Source: Cladosporium sp. IMV 00045
Taxonomy: Eukaryota > Ascomycota > Dothideomycetes > Cladosporiales > Cladosporiaceae
Assembly (NCBI GenBank): GCA_001931905.2
Contig: MSJI02000905.1
Coordinates: 122,533-186,532, forward strand
Direction: 5' to 3'
DNA: 64,000 bases
The translations under genes and the position numbers were made by a program. The notes beneath the pieces are model-generated. The model saw only the letters and a list, made by a program, of their open reading frames with translations, did no database searches and had not been told where the DNA came from. This document shows positions 1-12,303 of this stretch, in pieces (position 1 is the first letter of the stretch; each line of letters starts with the position of its first letter).

Positions 1-3000
1 CTTTGGTCACCGGAGGGTGTTCGAGAGAAGATTCACTGGAAGCTCCGTCTGAATGCTCTCCTGGCACCGGCGCCTTGCTTTCTCTTTTCAGACTGGACGT
101 GTAAAGCTGAAGTGCCCGATTCTCAACAGACATGAGCGTTTCGAAAGAAACCAATGGCCCAGCGGGTGTTGAAGGAGACCAGATCTTTTCAGCGACCCCT
201 TGTGGAGCAAGTCTGGAATATTTCCCTGACAGCCATGCGCGACATAGATGCAGGACGGTACTTGCGCCGTCTGCAAGGCAGTGTTGTTGGGTTTTCGTGT
301 CCGTCAAGATGACTTTCCAGCCCATGGCTTCCTCCATGTTCCTCGCATAATCTTGGCTTTGCAGGATCTCTGGAATGTCCTTCGTTCCGCGCATGACTTT
401 TGTACCGATGTTGATGTACTTGCCCGCGGTTATGGTGATGGCCGCTTCGGCACAAAGCCCATGGTTTGTTGGCCGGCTTTTTGCGTACTTGATGTTGCTA
501 TAGTCTGCCGCGGGACTTCCTGTTCGCCATAAAAAGTTAGCAAGATTCGGGGAATGGGGTCTTGATCAGCGTGAGATCCAGGTTGTGGTCAACACTGGAA
601 CCCATGATATGTTACTTTCCCAGAAGAAGTAGAACTTACCTACGAGGTAGTCCGCCGATCTTAGCCAGCCAACAAAATGTCGGGCACCAGGAAAGAGAGC
701 ATCGTCAAGACTATTGAGAACAGATTTGCCAAATCCTCGGTTGTAACTCAGTCTCCTGCCTCCCGTGTCTGCCGTCAGGTGCCAGATGACAGAACCGCCA
801 ACTTTGAGTGTCGGTGTCAGGAGAGTCGCGAACCCCTTCAAGATCAAGGTCCCGTTGTACACAGTCGCCCAGAGAGTTTGTGCCAGCGCCAACATCAGCT
901 CCACCGAGATTTCAAGCCCTCTTTCTTCGATTGTCCTCGGGGGAATAGGAAACCCTTGGACAATCATGGGGTTGCGGAACATCGCATGCCAGCAAGATGC
1001 ACTTGAGGGCGCGCTTGATGCGATTTCATCAGCCAAGATTTTCGCCACAAGCTCAACTCCTGAGGCTTTTTTCGAGACTGTTCTCAATTCTAGATGACAT
1101 GTTTGCATACCCTCACCAGTGGAGGCTCTGCATGAACTGGAGATCCAGATGAGGACCTCGGCGGCATCAAGTAGAGACGATAGATCGCCACTGAGCTCGA
1201 AGAATGTCCACTCGCTGCCGAATAGAAGTCTCAGATCAAGGTCTTTCTCCTGGCTATGGAAGACGTTGCTGGTAGAGTCGACAGCCGACTGAATCAGACT
1301 AATAATCCGCGAGCCAAAGGATGGCCAGAGCCACTGTGCGTAACCCTGGCAAGTGGCAGCGTAGGCATCTTGATCGGATCCAGAAAGCGTAATCACAGAT
1401 CTAAACAACGGCGGGATCGAGAGGTGACCATATTGCTGGCGGAAAAATTGTCTCGGTTGCCATGGAGCTTTGATGCTCAACTTGTAGCGTCCTTTAGAGT
1501 CCCTCACGCAAAGGTGCAATGAGTTGAGAATCGTTTGTCGGATGCGCGTCCGCGCGGCGTCATTGACATCCGACTGAAGACTGATGTTGAGGTTGCGAAC
1601 GAGCCATGCATACTCTGCACTCTCAAGTAGGAATTCACGAAGATCCGAATAACCCGGAAGTACGTTGTCGTCCTCATCTTCACTCTGCGCGGGCTCGCTT
1701 GGGTCCAAACTCCCTGTTGGCGGACATGCTGCCCCCCCATCTTGCCATCTTTTCGGCAAGGGACATACCTTCGGATTCATCACGCGGGACAAAGTCGTTT
1801 GCTGTCGTTATCTCATCGCGGAGGTGATCGTAAATACGCCTGCGAGGGGTACATTAGCCATTCATGCATTAAATCCTCGATTCGAGTCATGTCACATGGC
1901 TAGATGTGCTTCGAGACTCAAGACTTGGAGATGTGACGTTGATTGAGAGCTCACCTTCTTCCATGGCGTACAAAAGAAGCGGCTCCTTTTTCTGTGATCG
2001 ACCTTGCCTGTTTACTGATCATGACAGCGAAACATTGTAAAAGGTCGGTGACAGTATCCCTACTCGTACAGACTTTCTCTCGAGCCTTGACGGAGATGCT
2101 GTTGAACAACTCTCGAGCAAATTGACCTTCCAATACGCGTTTGTCGGAGCTCGGCAGAGCGGATGAGTATCCATCCGAAACAATGCTGGCGCAGTCGTCT
2201 TTCACAAACCCTTGTTCACAACGCGTCTTGGGATAAGTGGGGAAACCTGAATCATACCCAGAATCTGTTATGGTCATGTCTTTCGACAGTGGATGCTCGA
2301 GCACCGCCGGAGCAGGAATATCATCTAATGTTGAATTGCAGTCCACCGTATCAAGGCCAGGTATTTTGGGCAAATTGCTATGGCTTTCATCGACGGACAG
2401 AAAGCCATCGAAAAGCTCGTCACGTATGGTATCGTCTTCCGGTAGGGGATCCGTGGACGGCATTCCAGCATGGTCCCACCCGGGGGGGAAGCTCGGCGAA
2501 GGCCATAAGTCGTACTCCGTATCAAGGCCAGGGACCACGGACAGATTGCTGTGGCTTCCATCGATGGGCAGAGAGCCAATGAAGCCCCTATCAAGTATGG
2601 TATTGTCTTCGGGTAGTGGATGCTGAAGCGCCCATGGGCTCTGATCGACCGGCCGTCGATAGGGCTCACTACCTGTAAACGTCTGGTTTCCCAAGGCACG
2701 CAGTCCTGGATCGACTTCGATAGTGTTGGCAGGTGTTGTAGGCACAGTGTCATTCTTTAAGCGCTGATCATAACTTCCAGCGTTGACTTCCGTCGACCTG
2801 AACAACGGTCAGGCATCTTCTAAGGTCATAGATTTCCGAACTCACATGTCTATTAGAGACCCGATGTCGCTGGAAGGGTGCTTGGTCATGCAATGTCTCT
2901 TGCAGTAGTCCAGTCGCAGGAATCGCCTTCCGCGATTGGCTGATGTTTCGCACGCGACACATACGTAGCTCTTGTCGCCGAGTCGCATCTCGTTGTGTGC

Positions 3001-3611
3001 GGATCTCCGATGACGAGTGAGGTCAGATTTCAAACCGAATGTGCGAACTTTATCTTGACATCCGGGGTGATTGCATTTGTATCGTTTCATGTGTAGTTGA
3101 CTCGCATGTCTCCTTCGAGCAGTCAGCTCAGAGCAGTCAATTGGCGTTATCATCATTCAACTTGCTGTGCGTCCCTGCGGTCCTTCGGCTGGTATCTGCA
3201 GTTTGGACAAATGGATAATGGTACAGATGATTCCTTCCCGTACGCATTGCCCGAGGGCGCATTGTCTTGGCTTGACGAAGCTCTCTCTGATAGTTGACCG
3301 GGGTCGATCGTGGAAACCTCTGCTTCAGATGCAGGCCCTGGGAAGGCTGGATTCGATGCGACTGTATTTGGTTTGAGTGCACAGGGTGTTTCACGAGTTT
3401 TCAAGTCAGGCTCCAGACACGGGACCCACTTGGACGGTTCGGATGAATTTTGCACAAGCAGATCATCCAAATCATCTGCCGTGGGTTTTCGTGGCCATAG
3501 TGCGCTTCGATCAAGATCCGTATGCTCATCTGAATGTTCGCCAGTTGGCTTTGGCTGTGTTTCCTCGCGCCCAGCATGCCTCTCCATGTCGGTGGGGTCT
3601 CGATCTGCCAT
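1..3611 (-). CDS. Large C2H2 zinc-finger protein, fungal family of unknown function (3' end beyond window)
   Basis: Six exons on the minus strand: 3611-3166, 3112-2846, 2797-1955, 1839-1769, 1713-640 and 519 to beyond base 1; all phases agree. At least 1073 residues. Fingers follow a disordered N-terminus. The first, CPNC..H..H, is split by the first intron; the next reads CNHPGCQDK...RHRRSAH, and a third is CVACE..CKRH. A 281-residue low-complexity exon with internal repeats follows. The long C-terminal part (residues ~540 on) contains the fungal signature GFPIPPRTIEERGLEI and, in the last exon, AEAAITITAGKYINIG. I know this arrangement from many uncharacterised Pezizomycotina proteins. Nuclear location is inferred. 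The first intron appears to be GC-AG. The last exon has no stop before the edge. Start ATG at 3611 is the first in frame before the fingers. Confidence 0.8.
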
Positions 3612-4948
3612 CGTTGGCTACTTCGCAATGGTTGTTCCTCTCGCAATTTTGACGACCTGCAACAGGCACTTCGGAAAGATAAAGAAGTTTGGAGACAATG
3701 TCGAAGCGAGCATTTCGTAGAAAGGAGACAGCGTGAAGCTGACTGAAAAGCACGGCTGGGCTCTGTACAAGGCTGTGCCCGCGCGCCATTTCCAATGGCA
3801 TCCATCAGGTGAGCGTCTGAGGCACGAATGCATTGGCTCGAGTACCGATATGTAGACAAGGCTGTGCAACAGTCAGCTTCATCATGTCGTGAAGTCTGTT
3901 CGCAAACGTCGCGAGAGAGCGTGAATTGCAAGAACCATACCTGGGCGTCGTCGTCGAAATAAGCTTCAACTTCAAAACAACACACTCATTGAACTTCTTT
4001 ACATGTTCAACAAACCAAGAGTTCCAGTATTCATCGCAATTGCACTTACAGATGTCTTCACACCGGAGGTACAGCGCGATGTACGGAGCACTCAGCCTCG
4101 TCGCGCCAGGCAGACAATCCGCAAGGCTTGCATGCTGCGCTGGCCAACACGGCAAGATTTCGCGAATCAAATGCGAGTGGCTTGCATCCTTTACCGGCTT
4201 ATCGAATGAGCCCACCAAGCAAATTAAATGCGAGTGACGTCCATGCCATGCTCTCGAATTAAGAAGAGCACATCGGGACTGTCACATTGATGAAGCGATG
4301 GCTTGATGCTGGTATGGATTCTGTCAGAGAAGTGAGCACCCAAACACGCGCGACCACTGAACCCAACAACACTCGATAACGCACCACAAACCACATCGAC
4401 TTCTGGCATATCATCACCCACCACCGCCTTCGCATTCAGACGTCAGAGGCCTCGACGCAATGCTTCGTATATTCGCACAGATCATTGAACTTTCAAAACT
4501 CGAGACCACCGTTTTGATACCAGGAGAGAATGGGAAAAAATAGCGAAAACCAAAATGCATAAAATTCCCATGTGTGTGCGGATATCTAGAAGGGTATCAT
4601 CATCATTCTAAGCAGGCAAGCCAAAAACAAGGAAAAAACGCAAAAAGAAAACAAACAGGAAATGTACTCGTACAGCCAACCATGCCGCTTGTCCGGACCC
4701 AATTGCACGCCGATAGAAAAATGCGACATCTCGGATGCAATGACAAAGGAGATGAAATGGAATATTCGTCTCTTCTCAACGTGGCGAGGATGCGAGGAGA
4801 GCGTGCTGTGAAAACGCCGCTGGTGCTGCAAGACGGGTCGAGAAACACAGATGACCGGGTACCGTAGTCAGGGGTAAGACTTCGCCCGTTCGCCAGCGAG
4901 ACTGCGCCAAGAGCGAACAGTATCACCACTCAACAAGCCCCTCCCTTC
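3612..4948. other. Intergenic, no gene seen
   Basis: About 1.3 kb between the start of the zinc-finger gene and the 3' end of the next gene, so it should hold the promoter of the former and the 3' UTR of the latter. Open frames here are short, overlap on both strands and show no domain or splice structure. The stretch around 4600-4670 is A-rich. Confidence 0.6.
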
Positions 4949-6403
4949 CTAAGAGCGGCTCTTCTCCGCCACCTCCTCGGCCCAAGCGATCTGCTCCTCC
5001 TTCAACTTCCGCTTGACATACCAAATCGTCGCCCAAGCCCAAACGCCCGCCCAGACGAAAGGCGCCGCCCAGCCGATAACATAGCCGGCATCGGCGTTAA
5101 TAGTGAAAATGAGAATGGTACACAAGACAGCCATGCCCATGGCGCCGACGCTCCAGAAGAGGCCGAGGCGGCGCAGCATGGCGCGGAAGACGTGGCTGGC
5201 CTCGTAGCGGCGGTTGAGCGCTTCGCGGTACTCGGTGCCGCCGCCGCCGTCGACGCCCACGATGTCTTCGATCATCGGGTAGATGCCCGGGCGCAGCTGC
5301 GCGCCTTTGGGGATGCTGCTGATGCGGCACGGGGCGGGGATTTGGAAGTACCGTCCGATGTCGATGAGGAGGAGTTCGACAGCGAAGGTGTACAGCATGG
5401 AGGGGACGGGCATGGCGATCAGGCGGAGGGGTGGGTGTTCGCGGACGGTGCCACTGAGGATTGTGTGAGTGGGGGAGTGGTTTGGAGGGGATGTTGTTGC
5501 AGCGGGTAAAACTTACATGACGAGTTCCAGCATGACGATGATCCAGCCGAGGGTGTAGTGCCAAAGGAACCAGTCGAAGTAATAGCGTCCAGCACCAGTG
5601 GGACGGCAATTACTGTCCTTTTTCCACAGGGCCCATAAGCGGACGAAGTACTCGAAAATACTGATACCACCGATGGCAGCCGTGACGATAGAGAAGACTG
5701 TGTTGGCGGACATTCTGCCATCTTGATAGACCGTGTACCATAGACCAAAGTAGAGTGCGATCGGCATGACCACACTGTCAAAAATGACCACGGTCCAGAA
5801 GAACCATAGAGCGCGAATGCGTTTTTTCGTACGTAGAGTATAGTTCAAAGATGGCGGTTCGGGTTCAAAGGCAGGATCGGATTGCATGGTGTCGACGGAA
5901 GCTGGCGGCGGATCACCATCGCCTTCTTCTGCCTGACTGTGCCTCTCCGGGATGGCAGCATTGGGCTCGCTTCGACGGGGACCTCCGACTGGACTCAAAA
6001 CATTATTTCCAGAGGACTGACGCCGGGTCATGGTGATCGAGGGTCGCGAATAGGGTCCATCGTAGCGTCTGTCAAAATCCTCACTTGGCCTGGGAGCCCT
6101 TGATATTTGTGTACTCTTCCGACCAACTCCGGGCGTTGTAGGTGTGCTGTTGGCCTTTGCGGCTGTTTCTGCCTCTACACCGGAGGTGCTGTGTCGTCTC
6201 TCCGGTATGGAGACCGCAAGTGGAGTGCTCTGAGGCGCGCCATTATGTGGGACTGCTCCGCTCTTCGCATTCTTCAACACATGAGGTGCTGATGAGTGAC
6301 GGGTAGAGTCGTGAGTGCTGTCGTGGACGACGGGCGTAGGATCGAAGGGTCCGTCGTGACGCTGATCAAAGTCGTGTTGCTTGGGCTCTTCGACTTCGAC
6401 CAT
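4949..6403 (-). CDS. Multi-pass integral membrane protein, unknown function
   Basis: Two exons, 6403-5517 and 5453-4949, joined by a 63-bp intron (gtaagt...cctcag, phase 2), giving 463 residues. The first ~190 residues are disordered and rich in Ser, Pro and charged residues, with two similar motifs, FDQRHDGPF near residue 12 and FDRRYDGPY near residue 110. About six hydrophobic segments follow: two start with ALWFFWTVVIFDSVV and VFSIVTAAIGGISIF; the last two, LGLFWSVGAMGMAVL and YVIGWAAPFVWAGVW, lie close to the C-terminus. No catalytic or transporter signature was recognised. The tail is a short charged helix. It resembles conserved fungal membrane proteins without a known role. The start at 6403 is the first ATG. 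The lipase gene is transcribed away from it, about 0.7 kb upstream. Confidence 0.8.
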
Positions 6404-7127
6404 GATTGCGCCAATTCTACCTTAGCCTTGGCTACGGCGGCAGGCTGAGCTGGGCGTTTGCTTGAAGAAAAGAGACTCAATGCGGATGCTCCGGGTATAT
6501 TTGCTGGGTGGGTGAGTGGTTGTTGTCGCAGTACCAGAACGAGGGTCCGACCAAGGGTATGGCAGTAGTCTGTCGAGAAGACGAGCAAATCCAGAACGAC
6601 AAACGGTAGTAGCGAGTAGGCATGATCTAGCAAGTAAGTAATCTGGCAGGCTCTCCAGACATGGCCCCCGTGCCCCCGTTCGAGTTTCCACAAAAGAAAG
6701 CTGAGGCCGGGCCCCAGTGACGACAAGCACCAGGGCAAGCCCATCGATGATGACAATGCCATGCCGCGCCTAGACCCTGCAGAGAAATCGGTTGACAACC
6801 AGCCAAAACAGGCCAATCTCGGCCAATCTCACCAATACACGCGCAATCGTCATAGAATTCCTTGGTGACATTCTGGTACAAACGCTGCGTACACGCGACT
6901 CCATCCACGTCCCTGTCGCCGCCGTTTGCCGGGCACTACTACCTCGAGAACTGCGCCTCCTTCATCACTGTTTTGCACAAAGAATCCATACCAAGACTTC
7001 ACTCCATATTATTATCTCCTTCCCCCTCCGCTGCTTATCCTGCATCCCGCCACTACATCACCTCATCTCCTGAATAAGCAGCGTGGCAGCATGTGAGTGC
7101 CGGTCCACTCCGCGCACTATCTCCATC
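6404..7127. promoter_or_regulatory. Divergent intergenic region (membrane protein / lipase)
   Basis: Some 720 bp separate two divergent start codons and must hold both promoters and 5' leaders. The 150 bp before the lipase ATG are pyrimidine-rich (ctcc/cctc runs near 7010-7070), as is common in fungal core promoters. No clear TATA box or known operator was picked out. Confidence 0.45.
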
Positions 7128-8384
7128 ATGCGCTGTCTACTCCATGTATCCCCATCAACAATCCTGCCCTTCTTCGGAGCCTTGCTCGTCGCCGTCGAAA
7201 GCCTCGCGGCCGCGGCCGCACCTGTCGATCACCAAGCGCCTCTCCTCCACCACGCAAATTCCAACCGATCTGTCTCGGCCGATCTCTTCTTCGAACTTGA
7301 AGAATTAGCCCGTATCGTCGATATCACATATTGCGTCGGCCTCACCAGTCTTGGCATCAACAAGCCCTTCTCTTGTCTCTCGCGATGCGATGATTTTCCC
7401 AGTTTCGACCTGGTCAATACTTGGAACACGGGCCCTTTGTTAAGCGACAGCTGTGGCTACATTGCTCTCGACCATGGTGAACAACGAATTATAGTCGCCT
7501 TCAGAGGCACATATAGTATCGCCAACACTGTCGTCGACCTGAGCACTGTCCCACAGGAATATGTTCCTTATCCTGGAGAGGGTGGCGATGAAGACGATGC
7601 CCGATCGCTCTTCGATGTGGCCAAGGAGCTCGCTGATGGCGTCGGTGGGAACGCGAAGAGAGATGCCACCAGCGTAAACACCCCTCCCAAATGCAACAAC
7701 TGCACAGTCCACATGGGCTTCCACGCTTCATGGGTCCACACGCGACCTCACGTCCTGCCAGAGCTGGAGAAAGCCAAAGCGCTCTTCCCCAACTACAAAC
7801 TCACCCTCGTCGGCCACAGCCTCGGCGGTGCGGTAGCAGCACTCGCCGGGCTAGACCTGCTGGCACGCGGCTACGACCCTCACGTCACGACCTTCGGCGA
7901 GCCACGCATCGGCAACATCGGGTTAACGAAATACCTCGACAAACGCTTCAACCTGCAAGCCCAAGCACCGGAAAACGACACCAGCCTGAAATACCGCCGA
8001 GTCACCCACATCGACGACCCCGTCCCCCTCCTCCCCCTAAGCGAATGGGGCTACGCCATGCACGCGGGCGAGATTTTCATCTCCAAGCCCTCCCTCACGC
8101 CCGACATCGCGGACCTCTCACACTGCAAAGGCGACCACGACGCCGAATGCATCGCGGGTCAAGACTCGACGGCGGCCATGAACGATCCCGTTCTGCGCAA
8201 GCGCGATCTCATTGGCTCTGTCAAGGATGAAATGGACGAGCTTAGCTCGGAGCCTTGGGGCATTCCGTCGAGGTATAAGCTGTGGCAGCTGTTCTTCGCG
8301 CATCGCGATTATTTCTGGCGGTTGGGGCTTTGTGTGCCTGGTGGGGATCCGCTTGGTGGGGGTGGGAAGTATGATCTGAATTGA
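7128..8384 (+). CDS. Secreted class 3 lipase (alpha/beta hydrolase, FaeA/RML-like)
   Basis: Single exon of 418 residues. The ATG at 7128 is chosen because it begins a clear signal peptide (hydrophobic core to about residue 25, Ala-rich cleavage region AAAAAAP); the frame is open further upstream but has no ATG there. The nucleophile elbow GHSLGG places Ser at residue 231. HIDDPVPLLP gives Asp297, and FFAHRDYFW near the C-terminus supplies the likely catalytic His392. IVAFRGT is the oxyanion strand typical of lipase_3. An acidic, probably surface loop lies around residue 150. The family hydrolyses triglycerides or feruloyl esters; which of these is used cannot be told. Secretion outside the cell is inferred. 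The C-terminus is Gly-rich. Confidence 0.9.
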   Translation: MRCLLHVSPSTILPFFGALLVAVESLAAAAAPVDHQAPLLHHANSNRSVSADLFFELEELARIVDITYCVGLTSLGINKPFSCLSRCDDFPSFDLVNTWNTGPLLSDSCGYIALDHGEQRIIVAFRGTYSIANTVVDLSTVPQEYVPYPGEGGDEDDARSLFDVAKELADGVGGNAKRDATSVNTPPKCNNCTVHMGFHASWVHTRPHVLPELEKAKALFPNYKLTLVGHSLGGAVAALAGLDLLARGYDPHVTTFGEPRIGNIGLTKYLDKRFNLQAQAPENDTSLKYRRVTHIDDPVPLLPLSEWGYAMHAGEIFISKPSLTPDIADLSHCKGDHDAECIAGQDSTAAMNDPVLRKRDLIGSVKDEMDELSSEPWGIPSRYKLWQLFFAHRDYFWRLGLCVPGGDPLGGGGKYDLN

Positions 8385-8943
8385 TTAAGATGAGTGCGTC
8401 TCGCGACGACTCTCTTGGTAGAATTTCAAACTCGCAGGCCTCTCTTTTCAAGAAAACAAAGTGATGTCTGAAGGCGCTCACCGCTCAGGGCCCCTTTGTT
8501 CGCACAGCTCTCACCAAACGCCAGTTTATGTCTTAAGGCCGAGGCTATCCAACAGCTTCCAGATTCGATCTCACTTTTTCGTTCGCTATCGGTGATAGAA
8601 GAGTTCACTACTGAGATAAATCAACTTTGCCAGGTCCTAAAGCGTGCCATCTCAGAACGCAAAGATACGATCTAGCTCACTCTTGTCTGGCATCGAAAGT
8701 CCGTTCTTAGCCGCTATCTTGCTCTAGGCACCTTAAATATCCTATCGCTTAGCCTATTCGACTATGTTGAACTTGCGCCCTTCCTCCGTAGCCACGAGGC
8801 GCGAACCGCGTCGGAGTCTCCGCATACTGGTCACCTGCCTGCGGCCCATTCGATTCAAGGCTATAAAGACGCTATCTCTGGCCACATTCAATTACAGGCC
8901 AAATGGAAACAATTGAAAAAGTGCATCAACGCGATATCCATTC
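8385..8943. other. Convergent intergenic region, stop-rich
   Basis: About 560 bp between the 3' ends of the lipase (+) and the AAA ATPase (-). Both UTRs must lie here. The interval 8600-8900 is stop-rich in all frames and contains many TA steps; it may be decayed repeat DNA, but I recognise no element. Confidence 0.4.
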
Positions 8944-11900
8944 TCAGTCACTGCTGTCCGACGAACTGCTGCTTGGCTCTCGGTCTTTTTTCCTACTCTT
9001 TTTGCTGCTCCTGTCCTTCGACGATGTTGGCATCACATCGTCACGACGGTCAAACGATGGACGGGGCTGGTGCATTTCCCTCATCTTCTTGAGCAGCACT
9101 TCTTCAAATGTCGCGTCCCCGCGGTCGGCCCTGTCTTGCGCCCTTGCCATGTCGTCTTTACCATACGTTGCCACGAGGTAATGATCGAATTGCGAACTTG
9201 CATCAGCAACAGCTTGAAGCTCCCCTTCGGTAATCTGCTTCAAATGTCAGCGGCATTCTGCTGTATAATGGCAATAGCCTGCACACCTCTACATTGTTTT
9301 GAAATTCTGCGAGGGCCGCCGCTGTCTGACAAGCGTTCCTGATTTGTCGGCCGTTCCATGGGCGTAGTCTTTTCTTCGCATTGCTCTTGAAGAATTTCTT
9401 CATCCATTTCATCAGGGCTTCTTGATCGAGGCTCACCCGGCCCTCTCGTGTTTCTTTGATTCTCTCGAGATTGAACTTCCAAATTTCGAGGGTCTGCTCT
9501 TTGCTGAGCTCCTCGTAGTAGAGAGCAACATGGATTCTAGACTTGAAGGCCTCAACGAAGGTTCCAATCTTATTCGTCGTCAAGAACAATATTCCGGAGT
9601 AGTACTCTAACATACCAAGGAAGACAGAGACCACAGCATTGCGAGAAAGGTTGGGGTCTCTGCTACGAGATTGCAGGAAGACGTCTGCTTCATCCAAGAG
9701 CATTACACAGCCCCAGCGGTGCGCCAGCTGGAAGCTTTCTGTCAGATTCTTTTCGACGTCTCTGGCGGTGTCGCCGATGTCACCTTTCATAGTCAATATT
9801 TGGTCACTGGAGACGTTCCAGATTAATTTACCGCACGTAAGCGCGAACAAGGGCCTGTTTGTGTACTCGGCAACGCATTCAGCCGTGGATGTCTTTCCAA
9901 CGCCGGGCACACCGTGCAGGAGTACAATCACGCCCTTCCCTTTCCCACGAACTAGATCTTCCCGATGCTCGGTTTCCAATTCGCCAAAAGCATTCTGGAC
10001 TGGCCGAGGGCCACGAGGATGAGTTCTCACAAGCGCTTCGACAATGTCCTTGTGCTCTTTTGGAAGCACGAGTTGTCTGAAGCTCTGCACTCGCGGCTTC
10101 AGAGTGCGAATTCGGGCGACATTAAGCGCAACTACATATGTACTGGGTCAGTATGACGTTGTCAGAGCTATAAGTAATTGGCAGCATACCCCAATTCCTG
10201 GTCCGTAGGACGAATGCATTCACTGAAGGGGGGAACAAGATACGGTAGTCGTCCGGAGAAAGTAAGGTATCCTGGCTGTTTGGGTCGGTGAAATCCGTCA
10301 AGAATGGATGACTTTCGAGAAAGCTCTTCGTTCTCGCAGTGTCAAGGACACGATCATCGAAGATTTCGGATGGAGCCATTTGGCAGGCGCGTTGTTCACA
10401 CGTGCATGACTTGGAGATGATCTCCGTAATCTCTTCGTTAGTCCTCTCAGGCAGCTCTTGGAGACCAATATAGGGAACTCTTTCAGGATACTTCTGGTAA
10501 AACATCCCGGTGTCGACTATGACTTGGCTGTCGATCTGCGCTCGAGGAGTCAGTTTCCTTTGACGAACAAGAGAAGAGCTGACTCACCTGCTCTCGGACG
10601 GCCTCCACACTGAAGCCACTGTACTCGCGATGTACTGTCCAAATTAGCCTCCTTGACAGAAGCCAACTACACCAGATCAATCGCGGGTCACAACATACCA
10701 ACTTCTTTTGGTCTGGCCAGTTCGGTAAACATTTGCCCTCGTGCAATCAGAGCATCACGAACCGTGATTCCACTGTCGATGGCTGCCCCTGCACCTGCGT
10801 GGCCGACTCGGAATCCTTGAGCGTCAACATATTCGATGGGCACGAAACGCAGGTCTTTGACTGCTTTCAGCCCTTCAAAGGCTCAATCCTCTTCTCGACC
10901 TGGACAGGGCCGACAAACTCGCCGTTGAAATCCAGGTAGAAACATGTTAGTACGAAGTCAGATACTGTTCCACCCAGCGTGAGTCGTTGGGGTCTTCCGT
11001 TCACTGGCGATTCCCTGCCCCTGTTGCCCCAAGTATCATAAGTTGGTAAGTCGTCGTTTTCGAGGAATACACGGCCTCCATTGACGGCAAGAACTCTCAA
11101 GGCTTGCGTACTTAGAGGCTCGTATACAAGATCGCCAGGCGAGAACAAATGCCACAGATCAGAGAACCTAACCTTCGTCGGCTCGTTGATAGGATCAGCG
11201 GAGATGTATCGAGATGTCAGCTCATAATGAGTGTCAAGCTCATGTGCTAGTCCTTTGCTGAAAGAGTTCACCAAGCATTGATAATGCTGGAGTGCCACTC
11301 GATCATCCTCAAAAGTCCCCTCTTTTGGCTGCTCACTGATGTCCGCATCCACGTTCTGATGAATGCTTCTGCCATCTGTGGCAGTCTTCGGACCGCATTC
11401 CTCGGCGGCATGAAGAATTTCGCCGTCCGCAGTGGTCACGCCTTGTGGTTCAACGGGGGCGCGCTTTTCGAGCTCATCGGTCTTGGCGCGTAGTGCATTT
11501 GCACACAACACGATGGCTTTGAACGGTCGCAGATGTTGTAATCCTGTGAGCGACAGGTTTTGCAAGCCTAACTCTTTCGAAAAATATTCGCTCAGTTCCC
11601 AAGAATTGAGCCGAACACGCTCGGCTCTAAGAACCTGCTGCCCTTCTCTCACATGTACACTAGAGATAGCTCGCCGACTGCTGAACGCACTGTACGGTTT
11701 CTCGACCAGGATATCGACGGTGGACTGCGGCTTCAGAAGCCGCTCGTGAAGGGCACTATGGAATTCCTGCCATTTCAACAAGGCGGGAGTGCACAGCAAA
11801 GCCTCAGGCTCTGATCTTTGGCTTGCAATGTCTTCGCTGTCAGGTGGTTTTGGCTGGTCCTGAATCTTTCTCATGTCTTGCTCGAGTGCCTCCAAATGGT

Positions 11901-12303
11901 CCTGGATCAATAGGAGGTACCGAGAAGCTTGAAGGCTGCGTTTCACTCCTGTTGCTCGAAGCTCGTCAGAAATAGGCCCGCGACTTGGACCAGACCCTTG
12001 CAAAAGCTCATCTCTCGCTTGATGCTCGTCTTCGTTGTCACTCTGGTAGCCATCGTCACCACTTGCAGTAGGCATATTTGTCGGGGTATTCGCATCTTCG
12101 TTCGGTTCTTGAGGGTGAGCTACAGGGCTGCCTCGAGATGATGTTGTTTGGGAGAACGAGGACATGTTGATATCGCCAGAATGACCTTCGCTCGTTGTTC
12201 GAGCCTCCGCTTCGTCTGCCGCTCTGTCATCGCCGGTCGGGCTTAGCGTTGTGGCGATAGCGGGCTGCTTATCATTCGGAGAAGATCCTTGTGAGTCTAT
12301 CAT
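8944..12303 (-). CDS. AAA+ ATPase with N-terminal DUF7025-type domain, frame broken by one base
   Basis: Exons 12303-10699, 10634-10588, 10535-10190, 10131-9287 and 9237-8944; introns of 64, 52, 58 and 49 bp. The disordered N-terminus leads to a domain with LWHLFSPGDLVYEP and CFYLDFNGEFVGPV, as in fungal DUF7025 proteins. The AAA module has Walker A GVPGVGKT (about 9890-9912), Walker B MLLDEADVFL (about 9685-9712) and sensor 1 LFLTTN. The C-terminus is Lys/Ser-rich. The frame breaks near 10877-10881: the DNA reads cctttgaa where homologous sense (I-E-P-F-E-G-L-K) needs cctttt. With that base restored all phases close and the product is 1045 residues. Function is unknown; related AAA proteins are common in accessory fungal DNA. 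ATG 12303 was preferred to 12438, which adds an atypical stretch. Confidence 0.8.

Noticed and set aside
1714..1768. Apparent stop and frame change in the zinc-finger gene
   Set aside because: A 55-bp gtatgt...caacag intron restores the frame in phase 1.
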